Positions 34,889 through 44,373 of a stretch of 64,000 bases of DNA are shown here, piece after piece. Made by a program: the position numbers and the translations under genes. Source of the stretch: Nitrospirales bacterium (GTDB lineage: Bacteria; Nitrospirota; Nitrospiria; Nitrospirales; UBA8639); the NCBI GenBank assembly GCA_031315865.1, contig JALDRJ010000002.1:1710001-1774000 (forward strand). Reading direction: 5' to 3'. Position 1 is the first letter of the stretch. Each line of letters begins with the position of its first letter. The notes under the pieces were generated by a model that made no database searches, was not told where the DNA came from, and saw nothing but the letters and a program-made list of their open reading frames with translations.

Positions 34889-34919
34889 CTTACCCGAATG
34901 GGTAAGCCGAATGGGTATG
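34889..34919. promoter_or_regulatory. Tandem NarL-heptamer-like operator upstream of a response-regulator gene
   Basis: Two adjoining 13-bp repeats, CCGAATGGGTAAG and CCGAATGGGTATG, each contain ATGGGTA, the complement of TACCCAT, which fits the NarL heptamer consensus TACYYMT. The first copy is also half of the inverted repeat CTTACCC-GAAT-GGGTAAG. A possible -10 box, TACAAT (34964-34969), with no good -35 lies downstream, putting the repeats at about -80 to -57, a normal position for an activator. The site probably controls the NarL-type regulator gene that starts at 35032. Confidence 0.5.
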
Positions 34920-35031
34920 ATTATTCGTCCTGGCGACTCTATGTTAAATTGTGATGATTTTCGTACAATGGTGCTGTAATACGGAACATGTAGACAGAAG
35001 GCGCCACTCATTTCTGTAGTTGGAGGTATTT

Positions 35032-35721
35032 ATGGAAGCCAGTACTCCGGGAATTCTAAAACCTCCAATAAAGATTCTGATCGTTGACGATCATGAAGTG
35101 GTTCGCCTAGGGATACGTAATGTGCTCGAACGCGTACCGGGTTATCAGGTCGTCGGACAGGCGTCGTGTAGTGAAGAAGCATTAGCGTACGTGAAACAAA
35201 ACGACCCGCCTGATCTCATCCTCTTAGACATTCGATTGCCGGATCAGGACGGGTTCCTGACGTGTCAAAAAATTTTAACTTACCACCCGAGTTGCCGCGT
35301 CTTGTTCTTGTCTTCTTTCGTCAACCCCGCATTCATCCAGCAGGCGGTGATTGCTGGAGCGTATGGGTATGTACTCAAAGCCGTCGGCTCGAAAAGCCTG
35401 CTGGAATCTATTGCACAGGTGGTGCGGGGTGAGAGTACGCTGGATCCACTCGCGCTTCAAGAGATATTCGCATGGCTCAGGCAGGGGCAGGGCCAGGGAC
35501 GTCAAGATTTGATAGAAAAATTATCTGAACAAGAACGGGCGATCCTGACGCTTGTGTCGGAAGGAAAAACCAACAAGGAAATTGCCTCCCACATTCACGT
35601 CAGCGAGAGCACCGTCAAAAATTATCTTGGAAAAATTTTCGAAAAGCTTGGGGTCACGCGACGAGCCGAAGCAGCGGCCATGGTGACGAAAGCCATGATT
35701 GACCAGGATCATCTGGTGTAA
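35032..35721 (+). CDS. NarL/FixJ-type response regulator
   Basis: The 229-residue protein has a receiver with acidic pair Asp19-Asp20, phospho-acceptor Asp66 (LILLDIRLPD) and Lys116, and a LuxR helix-turn-helix at about 160-220 (LSEQERAILTLVSEGKTNKE and VSESTVKNYLGKIFEKL). The HTH resembles that of DevR/DosR and LiaR-type regulators more than the two paralogous regulators elsewhere in this region. The ATG at 35032 has GGAGG 5 nt upstream. A membrane-bound NarX-class kinase gene follows 240 bp downstream on the same strand and is the likely partner. Confidence 0.94.
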   Translation: MEASTPGILKPPIKILIVDDHEVVRLGIRNVLERVPGYQVVGQASCSEEALAYVKQNDPPDLILLDIRLPDQDGFLTCQKILTYHPSCRVLFLSSFVNPAFIQQAVIAGAYGYVLKAVGSKSLLESIAQVVRGESTLDPLALQEIFAWLRQGQGQGRQDLIEKLSEQERAILTLVSEGKTNKEIASHIHVSESTVKNYLGKIFEKLGVTRRAEAAAMVTKAMIDQDHLV

Positions 35722-35963
35722 AGATTGCGAGCCCTTGATGACGGATTAACATCCTACAGTGCTCGCGCAAGCGAACCTACTATGCTGGCTTCAGAATGTT
35801 TGAGCACCACGAGGCCTCCCTCTCATTGGTTTGCATCGCCAGTACGTCCTGTTATCTCGTAGGCGTATCGCATACTCTCTGTCTGTTGCACTCGACCGCA
35901 GGGAGGCATGCTAACGGTTACGGGCCATATGTCTCGTATTCCGGAAAACGTTCGTAGGTGATT

Positions 35964-38195
35964 ATGTCGATAATGTTTTCCGATAATCCGCCATCTCGCA
36001 TTCCTTCTTTTCTGCACACGATTGTTCCTGCCGTAGGTTCAACCACCTCCCGGTATATTTTTGCCAGTCTTTGTCTGGGGCAAGTCATTCTTGGGCTGGT
36101 CTTGATGCCTGACTCTGTCGGAGAGGTGTCGGTATTCGCCATTATTCAGATATTCATGTGGGCCATCAGTCCGATGCTCCTCAATGAATGGCCTGTTCCA
36201 CGCTGGCCTCTCGATCTCTTCATCGCTGTGGCTGGCGTCTCTCTCACAAGTCTCTTTTTGTACGAGAAGTCCAGTATTTTATTGTTGCTTCCCTCAGCGT
36301 GGAACCTGGTCCTGCTGAGCTACATGGGAAGAGGGATTCTCACGGCGAGTATCATCGGTGGAGTGGTGACCACGATGGTCGGCTCGTATATCATGATTGA
36401 ACGTGGTGTGCCTCTCATTGGATCGTCCTACCCCATTGATCGTTTACTCTGGGCATTGAGCATGCAATTATGGACGACCCTTCAACTGCTCATCATTTTT
36501 TCATACAAGAAACCCCAAGATCTGACACGCCCATCAACCCTGTTCCGCTCATTCATCCTTCCCCAAAATCCTCTGTTCCAGAGGGTGCTCAGCATAGGGA
36601 GCACCTGGTTGACTGCCCCAGTTTTCCCTGATGAATCGGAAACCCAAATTGCACATCGAGCATATCCCATTATTCTTCTGCTCATCGGCACTCCACTGTT
36701 GGCGCTGTTCATTCATTGGTCTCTTTATAGGCTTATCCTGGCCGATGTCGTCTTTAACCTCTTCATAGTCTGTCTAGGGGGCTTGTTGTTGTTCTTGCTC
36801 AGGTCAGGACGGGTTCGGTTGGTGACCGGGATACTATTAGCTCAGCTGTTTACTGGAACGGCTTTTGGATGCTGGGTGTATGGATGGCTGCATCCGACGG
36901 CCCTAGGCTTTCTCTTGGGTGATATTCTGATCGCTCTTCACTTAGCGCCAAGGCTCGCTCTCGGAGCGATGTTGGGAATTTCCCTGCTTCTGTTGTTTGC
37001 CACGGGGAGTTGGGCGCAGCACTATGGGCTTTTACCACAGCCGAATCTAAATCCAGCCCAATCTCTTGGAGGGTCCGTCATCGCGATGTTTAATACCTTA
37101 GTGATCTTGCATGCGTACCACCGCAGGTTCCAAACAACGGTTCAGCAATCTCATACATCGGCCGTCAATTATCAACAAGTGCTGGCGGACGCTCCGATCG
37201 GGATAGTCGTTTTGGATCATCATCTACGCGTCATGTATGTCAACCAGGCGATTCTGCGCTGTTTTGAGATCAGTCCGCAATTGGTTGACCGTTCATGGAG
37301 ACGCTTTGAACAGCGACTTTTGACGCTCGAAGGCGTTTCGAAGGCCGTGACGAAGTGTTTGAACACAGGTTCCCCCTTTACGCTGGACATTCTTACCCGT
37401 CGCGCAGTGGCGTCTGACCCCCTTCGTCTTCAAGTGTACGGAGTGGGGTTGGAGGATGGGAGGGGGCGAAATGTTGGCTGTCAATTAATGGTGGTAGATT
37501 TATCGGAGCTTGTGCAGGCAGAAGAGCAGTTACAGATCAACATGGACAATCAAGAGAAAATCAGACGGGACCTGCATGATGGTATTCTGCAAGCGCTCTT
37601 TGCACATGGTCTTCAATTGGAAGATCTCATCCAGACGGTCCACGATCTAGAACAGCGGGATTTCGGTGCGCGAATTCAGGGGGGGCTCCTGAGGCTGGAT
37701 CAAGTGATTGAAACGCTGAAAAGTATGATTGGAGAAGGCGATTCATCGTTCGAAGCTCGCCATACGTTCATGAGGAACTTGCAGTCATTTTGTGAAATCA
37801 TCGAGAAGGTGGGAGACGTGAAGATTGACGTTCATTGTCCGGAGACGTTGTTAGCGACATTAACGAGTCAAGAGTTAGAGCATGTATCCATGATCGCACA
37901 AGAAGCCTTGAGCAACGTGATACAGCACGCTCACGCTTCACGGGTGTGGGTAAAGTTGATGGTCATGGACCAAGGGGTCGTGTTTGAAGTGCGGGATGAT
38001 GGATCTGGGTTTCCCGATGATACGCTGAGGCTTCTCTCGCGCGATAAACATCGAGGACACGGGTTACCAAACATGGAAGCACGAGCCAAGGCTATTAATG
38101 CCAGGGTAGATTTGGATTCGACGCCGGAGATGGGTACATCATTACGGATATGTTTCTCAGCGTCGGACCAATTGAGAAAAGTCGCTTCCCATTGA
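35964..38195 (+). CDS. Membrane-bound PAS histidine kinase (HisKA_3 class)
   Basis: The protein of about 743 residues has roughly ten to twelve hydrophobic helices in the first 390 residues, arranged as two groups, then a PAS domain (about 395-515, YQQVLADAPIGIVVLDHHLR), a HisKA_3 domain with His538 in RRDLHDGILQALF, and an HATPase domain (N-box MIAQEALSNVIQHAHAS, G1 RDDGSGF, G2 HGLPNMEARA). All catalytic elements look complete. It should phosphorylate NarL-type regulators, most simply the one encoded just upstream. The membrane part may sense a small molecule or membrane state. The gene encoding an inactive relative lies about 250 bp downstream. The ATG at 35964 is chosen over GTG 35958 for its position after TAGG. 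Confidence 0.92.
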   Translation: MSIMFSDNPPSRIPSFLHTIVPAVGSTTSRYIFASLCLGQVILGLVLMPDSVGEVSVFAIIQIFMWAISPMLLNEWPVPRWPLDLFIAVAGVSLTSLFLYEKSSILLLLPSAWNLVLLSYMGRGILTASIIGGVVTTMVGSYIMIERGVPLIGSSYPIDRLLWALSMQLWTTLQLLIIFSYKKPQDLTRPSTLFRSFILPQNPLFQRVLSIGSTWLTAPVFPDESETQIAHRAYPIILLLIGTPLLALFIHWSLYRLILADVVFNLFIVCLGGLLLFLLRSGRVRLVTGILLAQLFTGTAFGCWVYGWLHPTALGFLLGDILIALHLAPRLALGAMLGISLLLLFATGSWAQHYGLLPQPNLNPAQSLGGSVIAMFNTLVILHAYHRRFQTTVQQSHTSAVNYQQVLADAPIGIVVLDHHLRVMYVNQAILRCFEISPQLVDRSWRRFEQRLLTLEGVSKAVTKCLNTGSPFTLDILTRRAVASDPLRLQVYGVGLEDGRGRNVGCQLMVVDLSELVQAEEQLQINMDNQEKIRRDLHDGILQALFAHGLQLEDLIQTVHDLEQRDFGARIQGGLLRLDQVIETLKSMIGEGDSSFEARHTFMRNLQSFCEIIEKVGDVKIDVHCPETLLATLTSQELEHVSMIAQEALSNVIQHAHASRVWVKLMVMDQGVVFEVRDDGSGFPDDTLRLLSRDKHRGHGLPNMEARAKAINARVDLDSTPEMGTSLRICFSASDQLRKVASH

Positions 38196-38322
38196 GCCTA
38201 GAGTTCCTCATGTCAGGAAGAAATGTCGAGAGGGGGGCCGTTATTGATGGAGATCCTCACCATATGCGGTTTTATAAGGTAGAGGCGAAGCTGAAAACGC
38301 ATCCTGCGTCAACGAACCGTAG

Positions 38323-38345
38323 AGCAGTCCTCATCACGGACTGCT
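38323..38345. other. 8-bp perfect hairpin between kinase and pseudokinase genes
   Basis: AGCAGTCC and GGACTGCT pair around the loop TCATCAC. No T-run follows. It may reduce read-through between the two genes, or stabilise an mRNA end. Confidence 0.45.
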
Positions 38346-38442
38346 TGGCCAGGAGAACATGCTGGCTGCATCAGATTAACCGGGCCCTGTCAGCTGAATC
38401 CTTGACTTTTACAGTTGACCGGGAGGCAACAATCTACCAAAA

Positions 38443-40653
38443 ATGAATATTCTATTTTCTCAGTTGTTCAATGCCTCTCCTCTGTCTCGTCAGCAGATTC
38501 GACGCATTCAAACGATTATTGTCATCTACCTTCTGCCGGCGACTTGTCAGTGGCTTGTTGGACTCATGGCTGGCACAGAACCCGGGGGGTTGTCCAGCTG
38601 GCTCAAGTGGGCGTATGTGGTGTTTGATCTGTCAGTTTTCGTCTTGATTTATTTCGAGTGGGTCCGGGTCGGGTTATTTTTGACGTTGGGTTCCTTTTGT
38701 CTTCTCACGATCCAGATGCTTTCGATTTCCTCGTCATCAGTCCTCTTTCTCGTGCCGGGCGCCACGAATGTCTTGTTAATCGCTTTCTTAAGCTATGGCG
38801 TCCATCTGGCCAGTCTGATGGCTTTTTTGTTTGTGGTTCTGATGGCAGGAGACGTTGCAGGGAATTTCTCTTTGCTCGTCTACCATCATCTTCATATGCC
38901 TTACTATTGGGGGATCGTGGGCTTAGGGGTGGCCACGAATGTGTTGTTCCTTTACTGCATGCGCCTCTGGTCTCCCAATATTCCGATCCTGAAAGTGTCT
39001 TTCCCCGTCAGATATTTCGAACGCTTCAATCGGATCTGGAAAATTCTCAGCGTTCTCCGTAAAAAGAAGGATTCAAACAACCTGTTGGGAGTGCTTCCAG
39101 GTCCCTTAAGGTCGAGCGTTGACCGGCAAGCGAGTCAGCTCTTACCCATACTCTTCGTCTCTCTTTTCAATCATCTTGTGATGTTGTGGGTCGGTCACTA
39201 CGGGCAAATGTTCCTGCCGGGAGAAGTCGTTGTACATGGAATAGCCATTGTCTTTCTCTTGCTGATTTTCCTGATTGTACAAAAGGGCCGCTGGGTTCTT
39301 ATCGGGACATGGGGATTCGTTATCTATGCCAGCAGCATCACGCTCCTTCTGGGGTGGGCATTTGGAGTCCTCAACCCTGTCACCATGCCCTATTTGATGG
39401 GATCGATCGTGGCCATTGGGCTACTCACGACATGGGAAAAGGGCTTTATCATCGGGGGAACCTTGTTAGGCTTGGTGATCATGGTCATGACGGTCACGGG
39501 ACAATCGGGAGCGCTTCATATCAGTGAATTCGAGTCAGTGAGAGGGTGGGCGTTCACGCTCTGCCTTTTAGATCTCCTTCTCGTGGTTCTCCATACCCAT
39601 TATCGTTCTATACAACAAGCGCTCAAGGAACGAGAGTTTTTTGAGGTTAATTATAAGCAACTCTTGGCGAGTGCCCCGCTGGGAATCGTCGTAACGATGC
39701 AGGATGGATCTGTGGTCGAAGCCAATGAGGCTGCCCGACAACTGCTGGCTGTTTCATCCGATCCTTCCTTTGGTTCAAAATTTCACCTGAATGCAAGGCT
39801 TCAGTTAGGGGTCGACTATGCGTTAACCCAACGGGCCTCCCATGTGTTTGAAGCCGTGATTCCTGCCCATGACTTTATGAGTCACCGCCATTTACAAGTC
39901 CATTGTTCTCCTCTCTTTACGGGTTCTAAGGGTGTGGATCGTTGTCAATTGATGTTAGTGGACTGTACAGAGCTGCGGGACAAGGAGCGAGCCTTGCAGC
40001 AGCAATTAAGTGATCGTGAGCGTATCAATCAATATTTGGATGATGGAATTTTACTACGCCTCATACAGCATGCCCAGTCCTTGAGAAATCTTCCGATTTT
40101 TTTCTCATGGCAAGCTCGTGAGGTAACGATTCTAGGTCTTGAGAAGGGCTTACAAGAGGTGGAAACCATCATGAAAGATATTCGAAAGGTCCTGTCAGGT
40201 CTCAGCATTCCAACGTATCAAGGTGAGCGAGTGGGCGACGAATTCCAAGAAGCCATCAGTCATCTTAGTAAACGGTACAACATGTCAGTGCACTTCGAGC
40301 GTAAGTCCTCCTTTTTGAATTGTCTTGAGGGAACCCTTGGCGGTCAAATCGTGGAGCTGCTTCGGGAAATGCTCGAATGGTTCCGGAAGGAAGGCCTGAC
40401 ACATCACATGCGGGTTCATCTGTGGGATCATGAAGAATTTATCGCGATCGAAATTGAGGGCTATCCTACCGAACCCGTTCTCGTTCCGGTGCCAGTCTCA
40501 CCTGATCACGCCTGTTCAAACGGTCAGGCCCTCGGGGCGATCAAGCAGAAAACCTACCGGCTCCATGGAGTCGTGATTCGAGATGATTTGCCTGATGGAG
40601 GAAATATTCTGAAAGTACGGTTTCCACTTCCACGATTCCATGAGATGACATGA
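38443..40653 (+). CDS. Membrane-bound PAS pseudokinase (HisKA_3-like, histidine lost)
   Basis: The 736-residue protein has the same plan as the kinase encoded just upstream: about ten to twelve membrane helices, a PAS domain at about 395-510 (YKQLLASAPLGIVVTMQDGS) and a kinase-like C-terminus. The two align over the membrane part, PAS and DHp helix. At the phospho-acceptor position it reads INQYLDDGILLRLI, with Asp533 where the partner has His. The HATPase part has no N-box asparagine (LLREMLEWFRKEG) and no DxGxG motif. Autophosphorylation is therefore not expected. Because the reading frame is intact over the full length, it is probably kept as a regulator of the active kinase, for example as a heterodimer partner. 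Confidence 0.85.
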   Translation: MNILFSQLFNASPLSRQQIRRIQTIIVIYLLPATCQWLVGLMAGTEPGGLSSWLKWAYVVFDLSVFVLIYFEWVRVGLFLTLGSFCLLTIQMLSISSSSVLFLVPGATNVLLIAFLSYGVHLASLMAFLFVVLMAGDVAGNFSLLVYHHLHMPYYWGIVGLGVATNVLFLYCMRLWSPNIPILKVSFPVRYFERFNRIWKILSVLRKKKDSNNLLGVLPGPLRSSVDRQASQLLPILFVSLFNHLVMLWVGHYGQMFLPGEVVVHGIAIVFLLLIFLIVQKGRWVLIGTWGFVIYASSITLLLGWAFGVLNPVTMPYLMGSIVAIGLLTTWEKGFIIGGTLLGLVIMVMTVTGQSGALHISEFESVRGWAFTLCLLDLLLVVLHTHYRSIQQALKEREFFEVNYKQLLASAPLGIVVTMQDGSVVEANEAARQLLAVSSDPSFGSKFHLNARLQLGVDYALTQRASHVFEAVIPAHDFMSHRHLQVHCSPLFTGSKGVDRCQLMLVDCTELRDKERALQQQLSDRERINQYLDDGILLRLIQHAQSLRNLPIFFSWQAREVTILGLEKGLQEVETIMKDIRKVLSGLSIPTYQGERVGDEFQEAISHLSKRYNMSVHFERKSSFLNCLEGTLGGQIVELLREMLEWFRKEGLTHHMRVHLWDHEEFIAIEIEGYPTEPVLVPVPVSPDHACSNGQALGAIKQKTYRLHGVVIRDDLPDGGNILKVRFPLPRFHEMT

Positions 40654-40865
40654 TGTAGGCGGCGAGTCGGAACAATAGCCTTCCATCACAGCCGATTATT
40701 CAGACCTCATGTGAGTCGTGGAAGGATCAATGTCTGGGCACCGGTGAATGTGGTCGCGCTCTTCAGACGCATTCCTAGAGCAAGGAATGGAATGACACCC
40801 CCGCTATCTCAGGATTGTATTGTCTATGTTTCGCGCGTCGTTTCTTCGACATTCAGGGAGGAAAG

Positions 40866-43031
40866 ATGGCGTCTCAAGCATTTTCATCAACGTACTCTGG
40901 GCTTTTCTTGAGCGGGTTTCTATTTGTATCCGTGCCTCTTTGGTTTGTTGTCCCTGTGAGTCATGCTGAAGAGGTTTCTTCGAAGGAAGAGGTTCAAGAA
41001 TTGCCGGTCACCTACGTGAGCGGCAATAGAATTGAAGAAGACGTTGAGGATGTGCCGATTCCCATCAGCGTGTTGAAAGAACAGGACCTGGTGGACCGAA
41101 AGGTGTATCGGTTAGAGGACCTCACGCTTCAGCTTCCTAATTTGTTCAATGCTCCGGAGTCCCAACGAAGCGTGGAGTTCACGTTCCGTGGGCTGGGCCC
41201 TTCGTTTTTTATCGGTCAATCTCCGGTCGTGCTGATGGTTGATGGTATGCCAATCAGTCAAAATCAGTCCTTGAGCCTGAATCTCGCCAATGTGGAACAA
41301 GTTGAATTTCTTCGGGGTGCACAAAACACTCTGTTTGGACAGAGTGCGATCGGAGGTGTCATTAACGTCACGACGTCTAAGCCTACAAATGAAGTGAAAG
41401 CTCACGTGGAGGGGTATGCGGGGGCGCGGAATTCCTACCGGGGGGAAGCCGCGCTCTCGGCGCCACTGGTGGAGGATAAATTGTTCCTGGGACTGGCGTA
41501 TACGCATTGGCGTACGGATGGGTTTATTCAAAACACGTATCCGGGGACCAGGAAAGAATTAAACTTTGAACGACAGGATCAATTCAATCTGAACCTCAAT
41601 TGGTACCCCACGGCTCGATACTCTGGCCGGGTGTTCTTGATCAGAGATGTGATCGATTCCGGGCAGGAGCGGGCCGCGGCCGTCGGTGCGATTGATCATC
41701 GCGTCGAGACGGTCTCACACGATATCGAAGGCCGTTCAGACTTTGAAAATAATCGTATCGGTGTGATGCAGAAATATGCGATGGACAAGGTTGAGTTTTC
41801 TTCCATGACGAGCGCATCCACGCTCAATCGAAGACGATTATGGGACAATGATTTCGGGTCCGGCAATTCTACGGACGGACGTCCGTTGAATTTGAAGTAT
41901 GATACGCTGACGGTGACCCAGGAGCTGCTGGCGCAATCCTCCAAGGAGCAAACCGTCAAATGGTCTGTGGGCGGATTTTTTGAGTATGATAACCGCGACA
42001 TCGACCAGGCCTTTCCCCGTTCTGGCGCGACGCCGCCGCCAGGAACTCCCATCAATTTGGATACACATCTGCAATCCAGGACCCAAACGTTCCTGGGTGC
42101 CTTGTTCGGGCAAGCGCGAATTCCCGTGACGGATCAAGGCGGTTTAACGCTGGGCGCACGCGGCCAGATGACGCACCGGGATTTTAAGAACCTGGTATTC
42201 CTCGGAACGTTTTTCCCCGCGAACCCCACTACCCATGCGCCGAGTATTAGTCGAATCAATACGAATAATACCTGGTGGGCGTTCATGCCGCGAGCCATGA
42301 TCGACTATCATCTGACTGATCAAGTTCTGCTGTGGGCCAGCTATGCGAGGGGCCACTTGCCGGGAGGGTATAACTTTCTCGATCTCAGCGCGGGGTTTTT
42401 TCAGACGGCAGACCGGAAATTCAAGTCTCAAAAGTCCAACGATTTCGAGGTGGGGCTTAAATCTCATTGGTGGGATCGTCGGTGGATCTTCAACGTCAAT
42501 TTTTTCTATATCGACAGCATGGACTACCAAACGTTGGAGTTCCGACCCAATGGAGGGATTTTTTCCGGTAATGCCGGCAAGGTCGTTTCCAAGGGAGTGG
42601 AGATTGAAAGCATCTTGAAAGTGACGTCCTGGCTCACCCTCGATACCGCGATCGGGATCACCAATGCGGAATTTAAGAAATATCATGTTTCGTTCGCCGA
42701 TAATACTGGAAATTATGTCCAGCGCACGCCCTCTCATACGATTCATGTGGGACTCCAGTATCGTCAGAGCCCGTTTATGGCTCGTGTCGATTGGAATCAA
42801 GTGGGGACGGTCTTCTTCGACAATGAAAACACGTTTAAGCAATCACCCTATAATGTAGTGAATATTCGCGTCGGGTATGAGCGGGAGCATTGGGCTGCAT
42901 ATGTGACGGTCGATAACCTGATGGATACCGAGTACGCCATTCGAGCGGCGTTCATTGATGATCCTCAGGGGGATGTCTCCTGGGGCAATCCCCGGACCAT
43001 TGGCGGGGTGTTACGACTATTTTTTGGGTAA
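40866..43031 (+). CDS. TonB-dependent outer-membrane receptor
   Basis: The 721-residue protein has a signal peptide (residues 1-37, ending VSHA-EE), a short segment with PVTYVSGNR like a TonB box, a plug domain (about 50-170, with LRGAQNTLFGQSAIGGVINV) and a 22-strand barrel that ends in Phe-Gly. The ligand cannot be named: the overall look is of a siderophore/cobalamin-type receptor. The start at 40866 is supported by GGGAGGAAAG just upstream. It stands between the pseudokinase and a NarL-type regulator gene, so expression may be tied to these signalling proteins. No exbB, exbD or tonB gene is nearby. Confidence 0.92.
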   Translation: MASQAFSSTYSGLFLSGFLFVSVPLWFVVPVSHAEEVSSKEEVQELPVTYVSGNRIEEDVEDVPIPISVLKEQDLVDRKVYRLEDLTLQLPNLFNAPESQRSVEFTFRGLGPSFFIGQSPVVLMVDGMPISQNQSLSLNLANVEQVEFLRGAQNTLFGQSAIGGVINVTTSKPTNEVKAHVEGYAGARNSYRGEAALSAPLVEDKLFLGLAYTHWRTDGFIQNTYPGTRKELNFERQDQFNLNLNWYPTARYSGRVFLIRDVIDSGQERAAAVGAIDHRVETVSHDIEGRSDFENNRIGVMQKYAMDKVEFSSMTSASTLNRRRLWDNDFGSGNSTDGRPLNLKYDTLTVTQELLAQSSKEQTVKWSVGGFFEYDNRDIDQAFPRSGATPPPGTPINLDTHLQSRTQTFLGALFGQARIPVTDQGGLTLGARGQMTHRDFKNLVFLGTFFPANPTTHAPSISRINTNNTWWAFMPRAMIDYHLTDQVLLWASYARGHLPGGYNFLDLSAGFFQTADRKFKSQKSNDFEVGLKSHWWDRRWIFNVNFFYIDSMDYQTLEFRPNGGIFSGNAGKVVSKGVEIESILKVTSWLTLDTAIGITNAEFKKYHVSFADNTGNYVQRTPSHTIHVGLQYRQSPFMARVDWNQVGTVFFDNENTFKQSPYNVVNIRVGYEREHWAAYVTVDNLMDTEYAIRAAFIDDPQGDVSWGNPRTIGGVLRLFFG

Positions 43032-43069
43032 CCGGGATGATGAGAACGAAGTGGGCCGCGTGAGGAAAA

Positions 43070-43086
43070 CGGTGTCTTCAACACCG
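43070..43086 (+). terminator. Weak terminator-like hairpin after the TonB receptor gene
   Basis: CGGTGT and ACACCG form a 6-bp stem with a 5-nt loop 39 bp after the stop. The following bases are not T-rich, so termination strength is uncertain. Confidence 0.35.
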
Positions 43087-43111
43087 ATGCAAGGGAAATT
43101 AATCATATTTG

Positions 43112-43120
43112 TGGTATAAT
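43112..43120 (+). promoter_or_regulatory. Extended -10 promoter upstream of the small ORF / response regulator
   Basis: TGGTATAAT is a perfect extended -10 element (TGnTATAAT). No clear -35 is present, as is common for extended -10 promoters. It lies 40 bp before the small coupled reading frame at 43160. Confidence 0.6.
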
Positions 43121-43159
43121 TTCTCTGTCTGTAGTATTTTCATATAAAAAGGAACATGA

Positions 43160-43294
43160 ATGAATCATCCCATGATCGGTGACACCAAAAGGACGAACGC
43201 CGGATCAAACTTGAACTGTCTCAATACAGCGATGTCGGCCGCCGAGCTGTATGGGGCTGGTCCTTCATCTGAGACAAGAAATGGAATGACATGA
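43160..43294 (+). CDS. 44-residue small protein or leader peptide coupled to the response regulator
   Basis: A short frame starts with ATG behind AAAAAGGA (7 nt spacing) and reads MNHPMIGDTKRT and on to ETRNGMT. Its TGA overlaps the ATG of the NarL-type regulator gene in ATGA. The extended -10 promoter lies 40 bp upstream. The arrangement is what a translated leader coupled to the next gene would look like. The peptide is hydrophilic and has no recognised motif. Confidence 0.5.
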   Translation: MNHPMIGDTKRTNAGSNLNCLNTAMSAAELYGAGPSSETRNGMT

Positions 43295-43968
43295 CGTCCC
43301 AACTTGACTCCATTGATCACATGCAGGGTAAAGCGTTAATCGTCGATGACCATTTAATTTTCAGGCAAGGTTTGAAGGAGGTCATCTCGCTGAGGTTTCC
43401 GAATTTGGCGTTTGGGGATGCTGGCACGGCGAAGGAAGCGTGGCAGATCATGCAACAGGAACCTTTCAAGCTGTTATTCTTGGATATCAGTTTGCCGGAT
43501 AAATCAGGGTTGGATTTTTTGCATGAAGTAAGGGCATACGGTATTAAAACACCCGCGATTGTCCTCAGTTGTCATCCAGAAGAACACTTTGGTCTGCGAG
43601 TCTTAAAAATCAATTCTTCCTCGTATCTGAGGAAAGATTGCAACCCCGAGGAGTTGTATGAATGTCTGAGACGAATGATTACCGGGAAAAAGTACGTGAC
43701 GAACAATATCAAAATGCACTTGGCCGAGATCATCACCCATCCAAATCAATCGAAACGACACCATTTATTGAGTAATCGGGAATTTGAAGTGTTACGTCTT
43801 CTGGCAATGGGGAATACCCCCAAAATGATCGCTGATAAGCTTTATTTGAGCGTGAAAACCGTAAGTACCCACCGTACAAAAATTCTGCAGAAGTTACAGT
43901 TGCGGACCACAGCTGAGATTTTTCGGTATACTCAGCACAATAATCTTTTCGCCGATATCAACGTTTAG
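43291..43968 (+). CDS. NarL/FixJ-type response regulator
   Basis: The 225-residue protein has a receiver with Asp19-Asp20 (LIVDDHLIF), phospho-acceptor Asp65 (LFLDISLPD) and Lys in YLRKD, and a LuxR helix-turn-helix (LSNREFEVLRLLAMGNTPKM and VKTVSTHRTKILQKL). It is a clear paralogue of the regulator encoded at 29975-30718. The start overlaps a short upstream reading frame, so its translation is probably coupled. No kinase is adjacent on the same strand. Candidates are the soluble PAS kinase or the membrane kinase encoded elsewhere in this island. Confidence 0.93.
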   Translation: MTSQLDSIDHMQGKALIVDDHLIFRQGLKEVISLRFPNLAFGDAGTAKEAWQIMQQEPFKLLFLDISLPDKSGLDFLHEVRAYGIKTPAIVLSCHPEEHFGLRVLKINSSSYLRKDCNPEELYECLRRMITGKKYVTNNIKMHLAEIITHPNQSKRHHLLSNREFEVLRLLAMGNTPKMIADKLYLSVKTVSTHRTKILQKLQLRTTAEIFRYTQHNNLFADINV

Positions 43969-44373
43969 GCTGAAGACGCGTCGTGTGTCTGGCTATTGTT
44001 GAGTTCGAGGGAGGGTCCTCGGTCGCGTAAGTGACGGGGATTATCCATTTCCTTTGCTCGATAGTGCGCTTGAGCTCTGAGGATATACTGCCCCTGTTCC
44101 TTCCTAGACCTCCTCGTGTTTCCTTTCAAATGTGATGTCTCACCCATCATCCGTATGCGTTCGGCATGTGGTTGGCACAATCGGGGGTTCTTTTTATTTC
44201 CGTTTTTAAACGAGTTCCTGGAGTGGAACTATGGGTTTTTCCTACATAATTTTCAGAACTTTTCCTATATCGCACGACGTGCAAGTACCCGAAGAAAGAA
44301 TACACAAAATGATCCAATCCCATGCACCCTTGTCGATTCCACACGTTCTGGAAAAATTATGAGGAGGACATTC
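43969..44373. other. 400-bp stretch without a supported gene
   Basis: The second half is an open extension of the following small gene, but the strong ribosome site lies inside it, so the extension is not counted as coding. I see no RNA gene or clear repeat. Confidence 0.5.

Noticed and set aside
38150-38446. 98-codon frame between the membrane kinase and pseudokinase genes
   Set aside because: It overlaps the kinase end and reaches the next start, has no ribosome site and no plausible domain. The hairpin inside it fits non-coding spacer.
42144-42842. 232-codon minus-strand frame inside the TonB receptor gene
   Set aside because: Antisense to a clear receptor barrel, with no ribosome site or domain.
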